Positions 6,697 to 15,500 of a DNA stretch of 16,406 nt are shown in pieces. Source of the stretch: JBEVMS01 sp040508515 (GTDB lineage: Bacteria; Pseudomonadota; Gammaproteobacteria; Xanthomonadales; Rhodanobacteraceae); NCBI GenBank assembly GCA_040508515.1, contig JBEVMS010000190.1, positions 1-16,406 on the forward strand. The letters run 5' to 3'. Position numbers and translations under genes: made by a program. Below the pieces are notes generated by a model. It saw only the letters and a list, made by a program, of their open reading frames with translations, searched no databases and was not told where the DNA came from. Positions within the stretch are counted from its first letter, which is position 1. Every line of letters begins with the position of its first letter.

Positions 6697-7560
6697 TCAA
6701 TGGTTGCGCAGCACGTTGCCGGGCAGAAACTGCCAGGTTCGGGTGATGTACAACTGATCGACCCGCTGACCGTCCGCCGGCAGCGGCGGAAACGGTCCGG
6801 ACAGCCTGACGATGCGTTCGGCGGCGCGATCCAGGATCGGCTGGCCGGAGCTTTTGATCAGCGCGATATTGTTGATGCTGCCGTCGCGGTTGAGTCCCAC
6901 GGTCAACACCAGTTCGCCGTGCAGTTCGCGCTGGCGCGCCTGATCGGGGTAATTGAGGTTACCCACCCGCTCGACGCGATCGACCCAGCCGCGCATGTAG
7001 GCCGCGTAAGCGTATTCCTTGGTGTTGGCGGAGATGAATTTCTTCTTTGGACGCTTGGCATAGGCTTCGGTGCGTTCGCGCAGCTCGGCGGCCAGTTGCG
7101 CCATCTGTTGCTGCCGGCGCGCTTCGTCGGCGTCGGCCTGGTTATCGGTTTGCGCCTGCCGGTCGCTGTCGTTGCGCACGCTGAAATCGCTGGCGCCGGT
7201 GGTGGTCAGTAGGCGCTGCGCGGTGGCGTCCTGCGGCCGTGGCATGGTTGCCTCGACCGGCTGCGGCGCGGTGCCCGGCACCGGCATGGGCAGCGGGCCG
7301 GATACCGTTTGCGAGGGGCGGTTGGCTTGATCGCTATTGCCGCCGCCCTGGTTACTCGCCTGGGCCAGGAAATCGGCCCTGTCGGGCGCCTCGCGGTTGG
7401 CCACGTCGACCAGAGTCACGTCCAGGGTCGGCAGGCTGGGCCGGGTCTTTACGAAGTGAAAGGTGATGCCCAGGATCAGCACGCCATGCAGCAGCAACGA
7501 AAACAGCAGCGTGGCGCTGATGAAATCGGTGCCGCCGGGACGGGCCGTCGCCGGATTCAC
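6697..7560 (-). CDS. tonB: TonB-family energy transducer protein
   Basis: An inner-membrane protein of 287 residues spanning the periplasm. Residues about 14-36 (ISATLLFSLLLHGVLILGI...) form the single N-terminal membrane anchor. A Pro/Gln/Ala/Asp-rich, disordered linker follows to about residue 140, then a Gln/Arg/Lys-rich helical segment, and a TonB C-terminal domain with YPDQARQRELHGELVLTV, the DGSINNIALIKSSG turn and LDRAAERIVRL. The start is GTG at 7560, overlapping the gshB stop by four bases (GTGA); no later start would keep the membrane anchor in full. Its place between yqgE and gshB matches P. aeruginosa tonB3 (PA0406), reported to be needed for normal twitching motility and pilus assembly, so a pilus-related role is more likely than iron uptake. 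No exbB/exbD is nearby. Confidence 0.9.
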   Translation of the reverse strand: MNPATARPGGTDFISATLLFSLLLHGVLILGITFHFVKTRPSLPTLDVTLVDVANREAPDRADFLAQASNQGGGNSDQANRPSQTVSGPLPMPVPGTAPQPVEATMPRPQDATAQRLLTTTGASDFSVRNDSDRQAQTDNQADADEARRQQQMAQLAAELRERTEAYAKRPKKKFISANTKEYAYAAYMRGWVDRVERVGNLNYPDQARQRELHGELVLTVGLNRDGSINNIALIKSSGQPILDRAAERIVRLSGPFPPLPADGQRVDQLYITRTWQFLPGNVLRNH

Positions 7561-8519
7561 GCGCGCTTGCGCTCGATCACATCGAACAGCTGCCCGGCGA
7601 TGTTGAGCCCGAACTGCGCATCCAGCTCGCGGATGCAGGTGGGCGAGGTGACGTTGACCTCAGTCAGGTAGTCGCCGATCACATCCAGCCCGACGAACAG
7701 TAGGCCGCGCCGACGCAATTCAGGCGCCACCTGGGCGGCGATCCAGCGGTCGCGTTCGGACAGCGGCACGCCGACACCGCGGCCACCGGCGGCCAGGTTG
7801 CCGCGGAACTCGTCGCCCTGCGGGATACGCGCCAGCGCGTAGGGCACCGGTTCGCCGTCGATCATCAGGATGCGCTTGTCGCCGCTGCTGATCTCCGGGA
7901 TGAATTTTTGCACCGCGACAAACTGCCGGCCCTCGCCGTGCGCGCCGCCGCCCAGCAGGGTTTCCAGCATCGAGTTGAGGTTGCTGTCGCCAACCTTGAC
8001 CTTGAAGATGCCGCGGCCCCCCATGCCGTCCAGCGGTTTGAGCACGGCTTGCTCGTGCTCGACGACGAAGCGGCGCAACTCGGCCGGATCGCGCGAAACC
8101 AGGGTCGGCACGATGCATTGTGGAAAATGCAGCGAAAACAGTTTTTCGTTGCAGTCACGCAGCGATTGCGGGTCGTTGACCACGAGCACGCCGGCGCGCT
8201 GCGCCAGTTCGACCACCTGGGTGTCGTAGATGAACTGCGCGTCGACCGGCGGATCCTTGCGCATCAGCACCACGTCCAACTGGCGCAGATCGCGCCACTG
8301 CGCAGGCTGCAACCGATACCAGTCCTCGTGATCCTCGGTGACGGTCAGCTCGGCCAGCTTGGCCCAGGGCTCGCCGCTGCGCAGGGCCAGATCGCCGTGC
8401 TCCATGTAGTGCAGCGTATGTCCGCGCCGCTGCGCTTCGAGCAGCATCGCGAAGGTGCTGTCCTTGGCGATCTTGATGGCGCTGATGGGATCCATCAACA
8501 CCGCGACCGAAAGGGCCAT
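7557..8519 (-). CDS. gshB: Glutathione synthetase
   Basis: It makes glutathione from gamma-glutamylcysteine, glycine and ATP in the cytoplasm. The 320 residues fit the family (E. coli 316). Visible: the N-terminal VAVLMDPISAIKIAKDSTFAML typical of proteobacterial GshB, NEKLF before the ATP-grasp domain, the nucleotide loop VLKPLDGMGGRGIFKV, FRGNLAAGGRGVG, and the metal-binding end DYLTEVNVTSPTCIREL with the Glu and Asn ligands. The ATG at 8519 has AGGAGA four to five bases upstream, a strong ribosome binding site, which fixes the start. It opens the leftward unit gshB-tonB and lies back to back with pilG across about 320 bases. Confidence 0.97.
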   Translation of the reverse strand: MALSVAVLMDPISAIKIAKDSTFAMLLEAQRRGHTLHYMEHGDLALRSGEPWAKLAELTVTEDHEDWYRLQPAQWRDLRQLDVVLMRKDPPVDAQFIYDTQVVELAQRAGVLVVNDPQSLRDCNEKLFSLHFPQCIVPTLVSRDPAELRRFVVEHEQAVLKPLDGMGGRGIFKVKVGDSNLNSMLETLLGGGAHGEGRQFVAVQKFIPEISSGDKRILMIDGEPVPYALARIPQGDEFRGNLAAGGRGVGVPLSERDRWIAAQVAPELRRRGLLFVGLDVIGDYLTEVNVTSPTCIRELDAQFGLNIAGQLFDVIERKRA

Positions 8520-8839
8520 GGGTTTCTCCTGACTGTTTCAAACGTCCGCGTGGCGCGAACACAAGCGCGCATGGTCGCCGACCGGGTTGGTAACCGGCAA
8601 GCGTGCGCGTGGATCGCGGTCGTCGATGTGAGCGGCGGCGCGGATCGCGCGCGCGGGCGCGGCTTTCAACTTGACAGTGCGCGCGGGCAAGCGGTAAACA
8701 ACTGCGCTTGAACGGCCCGCCTACGCGCGGATCAGGTAACACGGTATCTTTGCTGGACTCTTCCCAAGGAACGTGCGCGGCTGACGGGATGTCAGCCTTG
8801 GCGCCCTTGTCGGAGCCCGAGGCGCTTCACGGGGGCGAA
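8520..8839. other. Divergent control region between gshB and pilG
   Basis: This stretch must hold the promoters of both transcription units. The clearest element is a consensus -35, TTGACA, facing pilG (8671-8676). No clear sigma-70 promoter for gshB was found. The pilG reading frame extends upstream to 8708, but that part does not resemble PilG. Confidence 0.5.
8671..8700 (+). promoter_or_regulatory. Candidate sigma-70 promoter of the pil-chp operon
   Basis: TTGACA (8671-8676) is a perfect -35 box. After 18 bases TAAACA (8695-8700) is a weak -10 (three of six). It would give a leader of about 130 bases before the chosen pilG start. The -10 match is poor, so this is tentative. Confidence 0.4.
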
Positions 8840-9247
8840 GTGAACTTGAACACAAGCGCGAATGGCCTGACCGGGCTCAAGGTCATGGTAATCGACGATT
8901 CCAAAACCATCCGGCGCACGGCGGAAACGCTGCTGAAGAAGGAAGGGTGTGACGTGCTCACCGCCGTCGACGGGTTCGAGGCACTGGCCAAGATTTCCGA
9001 CCAGAAGCCAGCGGTGATCTTCGTCGATATCATGATGCCGCGACTGGATGGCTATCAGACCTGCGCGTTGATCAAGAACAACCCGCAATTCCGTGCCACG
9101 CCAGTGATCATGCTGTCGTCCAAGGACGGCCTGTTCGACAAGGCGCGCGGACGCATCGTCGGCGCCGAGCAATACCTCACCAAGCCGTTCACCCGCGATG
9201 AGCTTCTGGGCGCGATCCATCGCCACGTGCAAGCTCGTGCGCTATGA
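8840..9247 (+). CDS. pilG: Type IV pilus response regulator PilG
   Basis: A single-domain CheY-like receiver of the Chp system that promotes pilus extension. From the GTG at 8840 it has 135 residues, the length of P. aeruginosa PilG, and begins MNLNTSANGLTGLKVMVIDD. Key residues: Asp19 and Asp20 in the acidic pocket, phosphoacceptor Asp63 in FVDIMMPRLDGYQTCALIKNN, Ser93 in IMLSSKDGLFDKARG, and Lys115 in TKPF. The middle is nearly identical to PilG from Pseudomonas. GGGGG at 8831-8835 may act as ribosome binding site. Upstream in-frame starts at 8789 (ATG) and 8708 would add 17 or 44 residues without family resemblance. Its stop overlaps a possible ATG of the next frame (ATGA). Confidence 0.95.
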   Translation: MNLNTSANGLTGLKVMVIDDSKTIRRTAETLLKKEGCDVLTAVDGFEALAKISDQKPAVIFVDIMMPRLDGYQTCALIKNNPQFRATPVIMLSSKDGLFDKARGRIVGAEQYLTKPFTRDELLGAIHRHVQARAL

Positions 9248-9324
9248 GCGGACTCGGACCTGCCCGGGCGCCGGCACGATTATCAGCAGACATCCGGACC
9301 GCCGCGGTCATCCCGGCGGCCGGC

Positions 9325-9330
9325 AAGGGG
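9325..9330 (+). promoter_or_regulatory. Ribosome binding site that decides the pilH start
   Basis: AAGGGG ends six bases before the GTG at 9337, ideal spacing. The earlier ATG at 9244 overlaps the pilG stop but has no such site, so the later GTG is preferred. Confidence 0.6.
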
Positions 9331-9336
9331 AAAGCG

Positions 9337-9708
9337 GTGGCAAGCATTTTGATCATTGACGACTCGCCAACCGACGTGCGGGTGTTCACCACCATGCTGG
9401 AAAAGGCCGGCCATCGGGTCGGCGCAGTGGGCAGTGCCGAGGAGGGCATCGCGCGGGTACGCATCGAGCAGCCTGACCTGGTGATCATGGACGTGATCAT
9501 GCCGGGCATGAATGGCTTCCAGGCCACCCGCACGCTCACCCGCGACCCGGAAACGGCCGCGGTGCCGATCGTCATGATCACCACCAAGTCGATGGAAACC
9601 GACCGTGTGTGGGGGCTGCGCCAAGGCGCACGCGCGTTCATCACCAAGCCAGTCAAGGAAAAAGACCTGCTGGCCTGCATCAACGACCTGCTACCCGGCG
9701 CGGCCTGA
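9337..9708 (+). CDS. pilH: Type IV pilus response regulator PilH
   Basis: The second CheY-like receiver of the Chp system, thought to oppose or modulate PilG and favour pilus retraction. From the GTG at 9337 the 123 residues match PilH (121 in P. aeruginosa). Visible: Asp8-Asp9 in ILIIDDSPTD, phosphoacceptor Asp52 in VIMDVIMPGMNGFQATRTLT, Thr82/Thr83 in MITTKSMETD, and Lys104 in TKPVKEKDLL. The frame extends upstream to ATG 9244, whose ATGA overlap with pilG would suggest coupling; this adds 31 Ala/Pro/Arg-rich residues with no place in a receiver domain. If that start is used, PilH carries an unusual disordered N-terminal tail. The gene is followed by pilI eight bases after its stop. Confidence 0.94.
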   Translation: MASILIIDDSPTDVRVFTTMLEKAGHRVGAVGSAEEGIARVRIEQPDLVIMDVIMPGMNGFQATRTLTRDPETAAVPIVMITTKSMETDRVWGLRQGARAFITKPVKEKDLLACINDLLPGAA

Positions 9709-9716
9709 GGCGAGCC

Positions 9717-10259
9717 ATGAACGGACCGGCGCTGACGCCTTTTGAAATCCTGGCACGCTACGAGCGCCTGGCGCTGGCGCATGCCTCGGAAACGGCCGAG
9801 CAGATGGAGGCGCCCGGGTTATGGCGCGGCATCGGGTACCGGGTCGGCCCCCAGTTGTTCGTCAGCTCCATCGAGGAAATCAACGAATTGCTGGCGGTGC
9901 CGCTTTTGACGGCGGTGCCCGGAACCAAGCCCTGGCTGCTGGGTGTGGCCAATGTGCGCGGCAACCTGGTGCCGGTGGTCGATCTGGCCCGCTTCCTGTT
10001 CGCCGAACGCACCGCGCCGTCGGAACGCAGCCGTCTGCTGGTGGTGCGTCAAGGCAGCGGCAGCGTCGCTTTACTGGTGGACGAGGTGTTCGGCCAGCGC
10101 ACCATCGACGAGGAGCAGCGTCGCGTCGCCGCGTCCGAGCATGATCCCCGGCTGGCGCGCTTCGTCGACACCCGGGTGGATGTCGGCGCGCAGGCGCTGG
10201 CGGTGTTCAGCATGCAGCGACTGGTACGCGCGCCGGATTTTCGTCAGGCCGCGGCCTGA
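9717..10259 (+). CDS. pilI: Type IV pilus chemotaxis adaptor PilI (CheW-like)
   Basis: A CheW-domain adaptor of 180 residues (P. aeruginosa PilI 178) that links the receptor PilJ to the kinase PilL at the inner membrane. The N-terminal TPFEILARYERLALAHA helix is typical of PilI, followed by a CheW domain with WRGIGYRVGPQLFVSSIEEINELL, GVANVRGNLVPVVDLARFL and VALLVDEVFGQRTI. The ATG at 9717 has GAGG (9707-9710) upstream. An earlier ATG in the same frame (9609) lies inside pilH and gives an Arg-rich segment that is only a shadow of pilH. Between its stop and pilJ are 121 bases, the largest gap in the operon, in which I see no clear promoter. Confidence 0.94.
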   Translation: MNGPALTPFEILARYERLALAHASETAEQMEAPGLWRGIGYRVGPQLFVSSIEEINELLAVPLLTAVPGTKPWLLGVANVRGNLVPVVDLARFLFAERTAPSERSRLLVVRQGSGSVALLVDEVFGQRTIDEEQRRVAASEHDPRLARFVDTRVDVGAQALAVFSMQRLVRAPDFRQAAA

Positions 10260-10380
10260 CGCGTGGGACAGGACACAGGAACCGGTGCCCGCCGCGGCCG
10301 GAGTCGAGGAGCGTCAGTCTCCATAAAAATCGCTGCCGCGCGTCGCAAACGCCGGCAGGTGGTGCAACGGTGAGGTGGAC

Positions 10381-12414
10381 ATGAGCAGCACTACAGGGGG
10401 CGTTGGCAAGGAACGGGGCTATACCGGCCTGATCCTGCTGTTGCTGGCCGCGATCGGCTTCGCCGCGCTGGATTTTTTCCTGCTCAACCAGAAAAACGGC
10501 GAAGACCGCCAGGCGATCGCGTTGACCACGCAGATCCAGGTGCTGTCGCAGCAGACCGCCAAGTACGCGCTGGAGGCGGCCGGCGGCAATACCGACTCGT
10601 TCAAGGAACTCGACGCCACCCGCAAGGCGATCGACGCGGCGGTACGCCGGCTCAACCAGGGTGACCCGAAAAGCGGCATGCAGTCCTACGCCTACGGGGC
10701 CAGCTCGCCAACCGGACGGGCGGTGACCGCGCTGAGCAACGCCTGGAGTCAGCTTGACGCGGATATCGGCAAGATTCTGTCCAACCAGAGCTTGGTGGTC
10801 GACTCCGGCCAGCGCGCGGATACCTTCGCGCGGCAGATGCCGATCTTGAACGCACGCACCGACGAGGTGCTCAACATCCTGCAACAGCGCAATGGCAGCG
10901 CCCAGCAGACCTACACCTCGGCGCGCCAGATGCTGCTGGCCGACCGCATGATCCGCCGCGTGCAGGAAATCCTGCAGGGCGGCGACGGCGCGCAGCCGGC
11001 CGCCGATGGCCTGGCGCGCGATGCGCAGCTCTACGGCGACGTCCTGAAGGGCCTGATCGACGGCAACGAGGCGATGGGCGTCAAGGCCTTCGGCGACGCC
11101 AACGCGCGCAAGATCCTCACCGACATCCAAGCCAACTGGACGCAGTTGTCCGATCCGGTCGCCAAGCTGGCCGCCGCCGCGCCCAACATGGTCGAGGTCA
11201 AGCTGGCCGGCAACCAGGCGTCGCTGGATTCGCAGAACGTCCTGCTGCGTGCCAACGAACTGGCCGAGCGTATTGCTGGACTGCCGTTGCGTCGGCTGTT
11301 TCCCAACGTGTGGTGGGGTTTGATCGGCGCGGTCGCCGCGGTGGCTTTCGCGCTTCTGCTGGTGCTGACCCTGGTCAGCGACCAGCGTCGCCGCTTCCGC
11401 GAAAGTTCCGGCCTCAACCAGCGCAATCAGGAGGCGATCATGCGCCTGCTGGATGAGATGGGTGCGCTGGCCGAAGGCGACCTGACGGTGAAAACCACCG
11501 TGACCGAGGACATCACCGGCGCCATTGCCGACTCGATGAACTACGCGGTGGACGAGTTGCGTCGGCTGGTGGCGACCATCAACGAAACCTCCGAGCAGGT
11601 CTCCTCGGCCGCGCAGGAAACCCAGACCACCGCGCGCCACCTGGCCACCGCGGCCGAGCAGCAGGCACAGCAGATTTCCAGCGCGACCACCGCGATCAAC
11701 CGGATCGCCAGCTCGATGGATACCGTGTCGAAGGATTCGGCCGAGTCGGTGGATGTGGCCGAGCGCTCGGTGCAGATCGCCTCGCACGGCGCCGAAGTGG
11801 TACGCGAGACGATCTCGGGGATGGACTCGATCCGCGATCAGATTCAGGAAACCTCCAAGCGCATCAAGCGGCTTGGCGAATCCTCGCAAGAGATCGGCTC
11901 GATCGTGGAACTGATTAACGACATCGCTGAGCAGACCAATATTCTGGCGCTCAATGCGGCGATCCAGGCCGCTTCGGCGGGTGAGGCCGGGCGCGGTTTC
12001 GCGGTGGTGGCCGACGAAGTGCAGCGTCTGGCCGAACGCTCCGCCGGCGCCACCAAGCGCATCGAAACCCTGGTGCAGACGATTCAGTCGGACACCAACG
12101 AGGCGGTCAACTCGATGGAGCAGACCACCGCCGAAGTGGTCGCCGGTGCGCGCCTGGCCGAGGATGCCGGCGGCGCGCTGGGCGACATTGAGCGCGTCTC
12201 GCACGATCTGGCCGCGCTGATTCAGAACATTTCCACCGCGGCGCGCGAACAAAGCGTGGCGGCGACGGATATTTCGGTATCGATGAACTCGATTCAGGAG
12301 ATCACCTCGCAGACCTCGATGGGCGCCAGCCAGACCGCGGACTCGATCGGCTACCTGGCGCAGCTGGCCAGCGACCTGCGTCGCTCGGTGGCGCACTTCA
12401 AGCTGCCGGGGTGA
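10381..12414 (+). CDS. pilJ: Type IV pilus methyl-accepting chemotaxis receptor PilJ
   Basis: The transmembrane receptor of the Chp system, 677 residues (P. aeruginosa 682). One membrane segment at about 16-35 (LILLLLAAIGFAALDFFLL), a periplasmic region of about 270 residues with the repeated PilJ N-terminal domains, a second membrane segment at about 310-332 (WWGLIGAVAAVAFALLLVL), a HAMP-like linker with LLDEMGALAEGDLTV, then the coiled-coil signalling domain. Its tip, residues about 513-550 (NDIAEQTNILALNAAIQAA, then EAGRGFAVVADEV), is the CheA/CheW-binding hairpin. In P. aeruginosa PilJ contacts PilA and senses surface contact. ATG at 10381 follows GAGG (10372-10375) at a spacing of five. 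The usual methyltransferase PilK is not encoded next to it. Confidence 0.97.
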   Translation: MSSTTGGVGKERGYTGLILLLLAAIGFAALDFFLLNQKNGEDRQAIALTTQIQVLSQQTAKYALEAAGGNTDSFKELDATRKAIDAAVRRLNQGDPKSGMQSYAYGASSPTGRAVTALSNAWSQLDADIGKILSNQSLVVDSGQRADTFARQMPILNARTDEVLNILQQRNGSAQQTYTSARQMLLADRMIRRVQEILQGGDGAQPAADGLARDAQLYGDVLKGLIDGNEAMGVKAFGDANARKILTDIQANWTQLSDPVAKLAAAAPNMVEVKLAGNQASLDSQNVLLRANELAERIAGLPLRRLFPNVWWGLIGAVAAVAFALLLVLTLVSDQRRRFRESSGLNQRNQEAIMRLLDEMGALAEGDLTVKTTVTEDITGAIADSMNYAVDELRRLVATINETSEQVSSAAQETQTTARHLATAAEQQAQQISSATTAINRIASSMDTVSKDSAESVDVAERSVQIASHGAEVVRETISGMDSIRDQIQETSKRIKRLGESSQEIGSIVELINDIAEQTNILALNAAIQAASAGEAGRGFAVVADEVQRLAERSAGATKRIETLVQTIQSDTNEAVNSMEQTTAEVVAGARLAEDAGGALGDIERVSHDLAALIQNISTAAREQSVAATDISVSMNSIQEITSQTSMGASQTADSIGYLAQLASDLRRSVAHFKLPG

Positions 12415-12503
12415 ACGATGCGACGGGTGGCGAATCAACCGATAGCACGACTGGCCTCGATGGCTGGCGCAACCCCACGTTGCGTGGCCGCTGAGAGGGG
12501 CGC
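12415..12503. other. Short pilJ-pilL spacer; pilK absent
   Basis: In P. aeruginosa pilK (CheR-type methyltransferase) lies between pilJ and chpA. Here only 89 bases separate them. A 29-codon frame (12418-12507) starts just after the pilJ stop and its TGA overlaps the pilL ATG; I cannot support it as a gene. CCACG and CGTGG in it form a small hairpin near 12475-12487. Confidence 0.6.
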
Positions 12504-15500
12504 ATGAGACTTCAAGACCATATCGATTTCACCACCCTGCCATGGGTCAAGCCCGAGCTCGACGCGACGCTGGCGATCGCGCGGCAGGAACTGGAAGCAT
12601 TCGTCGACCGGCCGGATGGCCACCACTCGCTGCATGCCTGTGCCACCGCGCTGCATCAAGTGCTGGGCACCTTGCGCATGGTTGAGTTGTACGGCGCGGC
12701 GTTGGTCGCCGAGGAAATGGATCGGCTCACCCAGGCCCTGATCGACCAGCGCATCGCCCAGCGCGACGAGGCCTACGCGGTACTCATGCGCGGGTTGATG
12801 CAACTGCCCGATTACCTGGAGCGCCTGTCCAGCGGCCATCGCGACGTGCCAATAGTGCTGCTGCCGTTGCTCAATGACTTGCGCACGTGCCGGGGCGAAC
12901 AGGCGTTGCCCGAATCGGCCATGTTCACCCCGCAACTGGAAACCACGCTGCCGGCCAGTGCGCCGGGCGCCAGCGACGATACCGGCGCCGAATTGCGGCG
13001 CGGGCGTATCGGCGAGCTGCGGTTGAAGTTCCAGCAGCAACTGCTGAGCTGGTTTCGCAGCCCCAGTGGCGCGATCCCGTTAGAAAGCATGCGCCAGACG
13101 CTGGATGCGATCGCCGCGCAATGCCACAGCACCGCCGGGCGGCGCGTCTGGTGGATCGCCGCCGGCGTGCTGGAAGGGTTGGAGCAGGGCGCGCTGAAAG
13201 GTCACGCCAGCGAGGTGCGCCAGCTCATCGGCAAGGTCGATCGCTCGATCCGCCAATTGGTCGAGCAAGGCGAGGCGAGCCTGGCCGAGGGTGATGGGGT
13301 GGAACTGGCGAGGCAACTGCTGTATCTGGTGGCGCAGTCGCACCAGAGCACGCCGCGACTGGATGTGCTGCGCAAAACCTACCGGCTGGACGGCATGCTG
13401 CCGGACGCGGCGGACATCGAACACGCGCGCGGATCGATGTCCGGACACAACCGCGCGTTGCTAGACTCGGTGGCGCGCGCGCTGAAAAGCGACCTGCTAC
13501 GGGTCAAGGATGCGCTGGATTTGTTCCTGCGCCGCCCCGACGTCGATCGGGCGCGGCTGGCCGAGCAGTTGGATGTGCTCGAACGGGTCGGCGATACCTT
13601 GGGCATGCTGGCGTTGGCGGTGCCGCGGCGGGTGGTCAACGAGCAGCGTCGCGTGCTTGACGAAATCGTCCATCACCAACGCGCGCTCGATGAGGAGACG
13701 CTGCTGGATGTGGCAGGCGCGCTGCTGTACGTCGAGGCATCGCTGGACGATCACATCGAGCGGCTGGGCGCCACCGGTGAGACCGATCAGGACCGCGCTC
13801 AGGCGCCGTTGCCGCGTAGCGAGGCACGGCAGATCCTGTCCACGCTGATGCACGAGGCCATCGCCAATACCGCCCAGGTCAAGGAAGCGATCGTCGGCTT
13901 CGTCGAGTCAGGCTGGCAGCACGACGCGCTGGCCGGCACGCCAACGCTGATGGACCAAGTGGCTGGCGCCATGCGCATGCTCAGCGCGCCGCGTCCGGCC
14001 GACCTGGCCGAGGGTATCGCGCGCTTCGTCGGCAACGAACTGATCGTCGATCAGCGGGTGCCCGACAGCGCGCAGATGGACAAGCTGGCCGATGCACTGG
14101 CTGCGCTGGAGTACTACCTGGAGGCGGCGCGCGAGCATCGTGGCGGGCTGGATCATATTCTCGATGTCGCACAATCGAGCCTGACCACGCTGGGTTACTG
14201 GCCGCCTCCGGCCGCACGCCAGGCCAAGGTCGATTCACCGGTCGACCTTGCGCTTGCCGCCGTGTCCGACGCGCAGCCGGGATTGACTGAAGAGGTCAGC
14301 TTGTTGCCCGGCAGCGATGCCAGCGCGCTGTTCATCGGCAATAACGAGCAGGCGCCGAGTGCCCGTGTGGAACACGACCTTGCGGGATTGCGGCTGCCCG
14401 AAACCGGGGCTGTGCTGCCGGTGCCGGAACAGGCCGGCATTTGGCCGGAGTTCGAGGCCGACCTGGCGCAGATGTTCGTCAGCGTCGATCCGCGCGTGGC
14501 GCAGCCGGGCTTCCAACACCACGACGCGGGCATCGACGACGAAATCCGCGAGATATTCCTGGAAGAAATGCTGGAGGAAATCGAGCAACTGCAGACCGCG
14601 CAGGTTGCCTGGCTGGCCACGCCCGCGCAGTTGGATTTGCTCATCCCCATCCGGCGCGCCTTCCACACGCTCAAAGGTTCCGGTCGCTTGGTCGGCGCGC
14701 AACTGGTGGGCGAATTCGCCTGGACGGTAGAGAACCTGCTCAATCGCGCGTTGGAAGGTAGCGTGCCGCCGCATGATGAGCTGCAAGCGCTGGTCGCGCA
14801 CGCGATCGCCGCGTTGCCACCGTTGCGGCAAGCCTTGCAGGACGAGCGCACGCCCGATGCACCGGTGAGCGCCATCATGGACGCCGCCCAGCGTCTCGCC
14901 GCCGGCGCATCGGCACGCATCGAAGATTTTCTGCCGCCGGCCAACGCGCTCGTTATGCCGGTGCGCTCGACGCCGCCGCAAGCCACCGAGGTGCCGTCGG
15001 CCAGCCTGCGTCGGCCGCCGCCGTTCACGCCACCGGAGGCGAGCGCGATCGACGCGCCGTTGCCGCTGCCGGAGGAACCCGCACCGCCGGCACTGCCGCC
15101 GGTCGATGCCGTGCTGTTGGAAATTCTGCGCAGCGAAGTGGCGCAATACCTGCAAACCATCCGTGGCGTCCTGCAACGCAACCCTGGTGAATTGCGTGTC
15201 GATGACGGCCTGCTGCGCGCCGTGCATACCCTGCACGGTGCCATCGCGATGGTCGACATTCCCTTGCTGATTCAACTGTTGTCGCCGCTCGAAAGCCTGC
15301 TCAAACGGCTGCGTGCGGCCGGTCAGCCGCTGTCGCTTGAGGGTACGCGCTTACTGGAACAGTGCGCCGATGTGGTCGATCAGGTGATGGCGCAATTCGA
15401 TGCGCCAACGCCGCAGTTGCCCGAGATCGACGCATTGACCGCGCGCCTGATCGAACTGCGCGATACCCAGCCCGAACCGCCCAGCGCGCATCCTTTGTTC

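Noticed and set aside
8708..8839. N-terminal extension of PilG
   Set aside because: The extra 44 residues have no counterpart in PilG; GTG 8840 gives exactly the family length. ATG 8789 remains a weaker alternative.
9609..9716. N-terminal extension of PilI inside pilH
   Set aside because: The Arg-rich residues are an out-of-frame reading of the pilH end; ATG 9717 has a ribosome binding site and gives the usual length.
10207..12438. A 743-codon leftward open frame covering all of pilJ
   Set aside because: It is antisense to a receptor gene with unmistakable domains. Its His/Arg/Gly-rich product is what biased GC-rich codons give on the opposite strand; it has no family features.
14195..15275. 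Two overlapping leftward frames of about 350 codons within pilL
   Set aside because: They overlap each other and lie antisense to the Hpt-containing frame; products are low-complexity Ser/Ala/Arg or Gln/Arg-rich.
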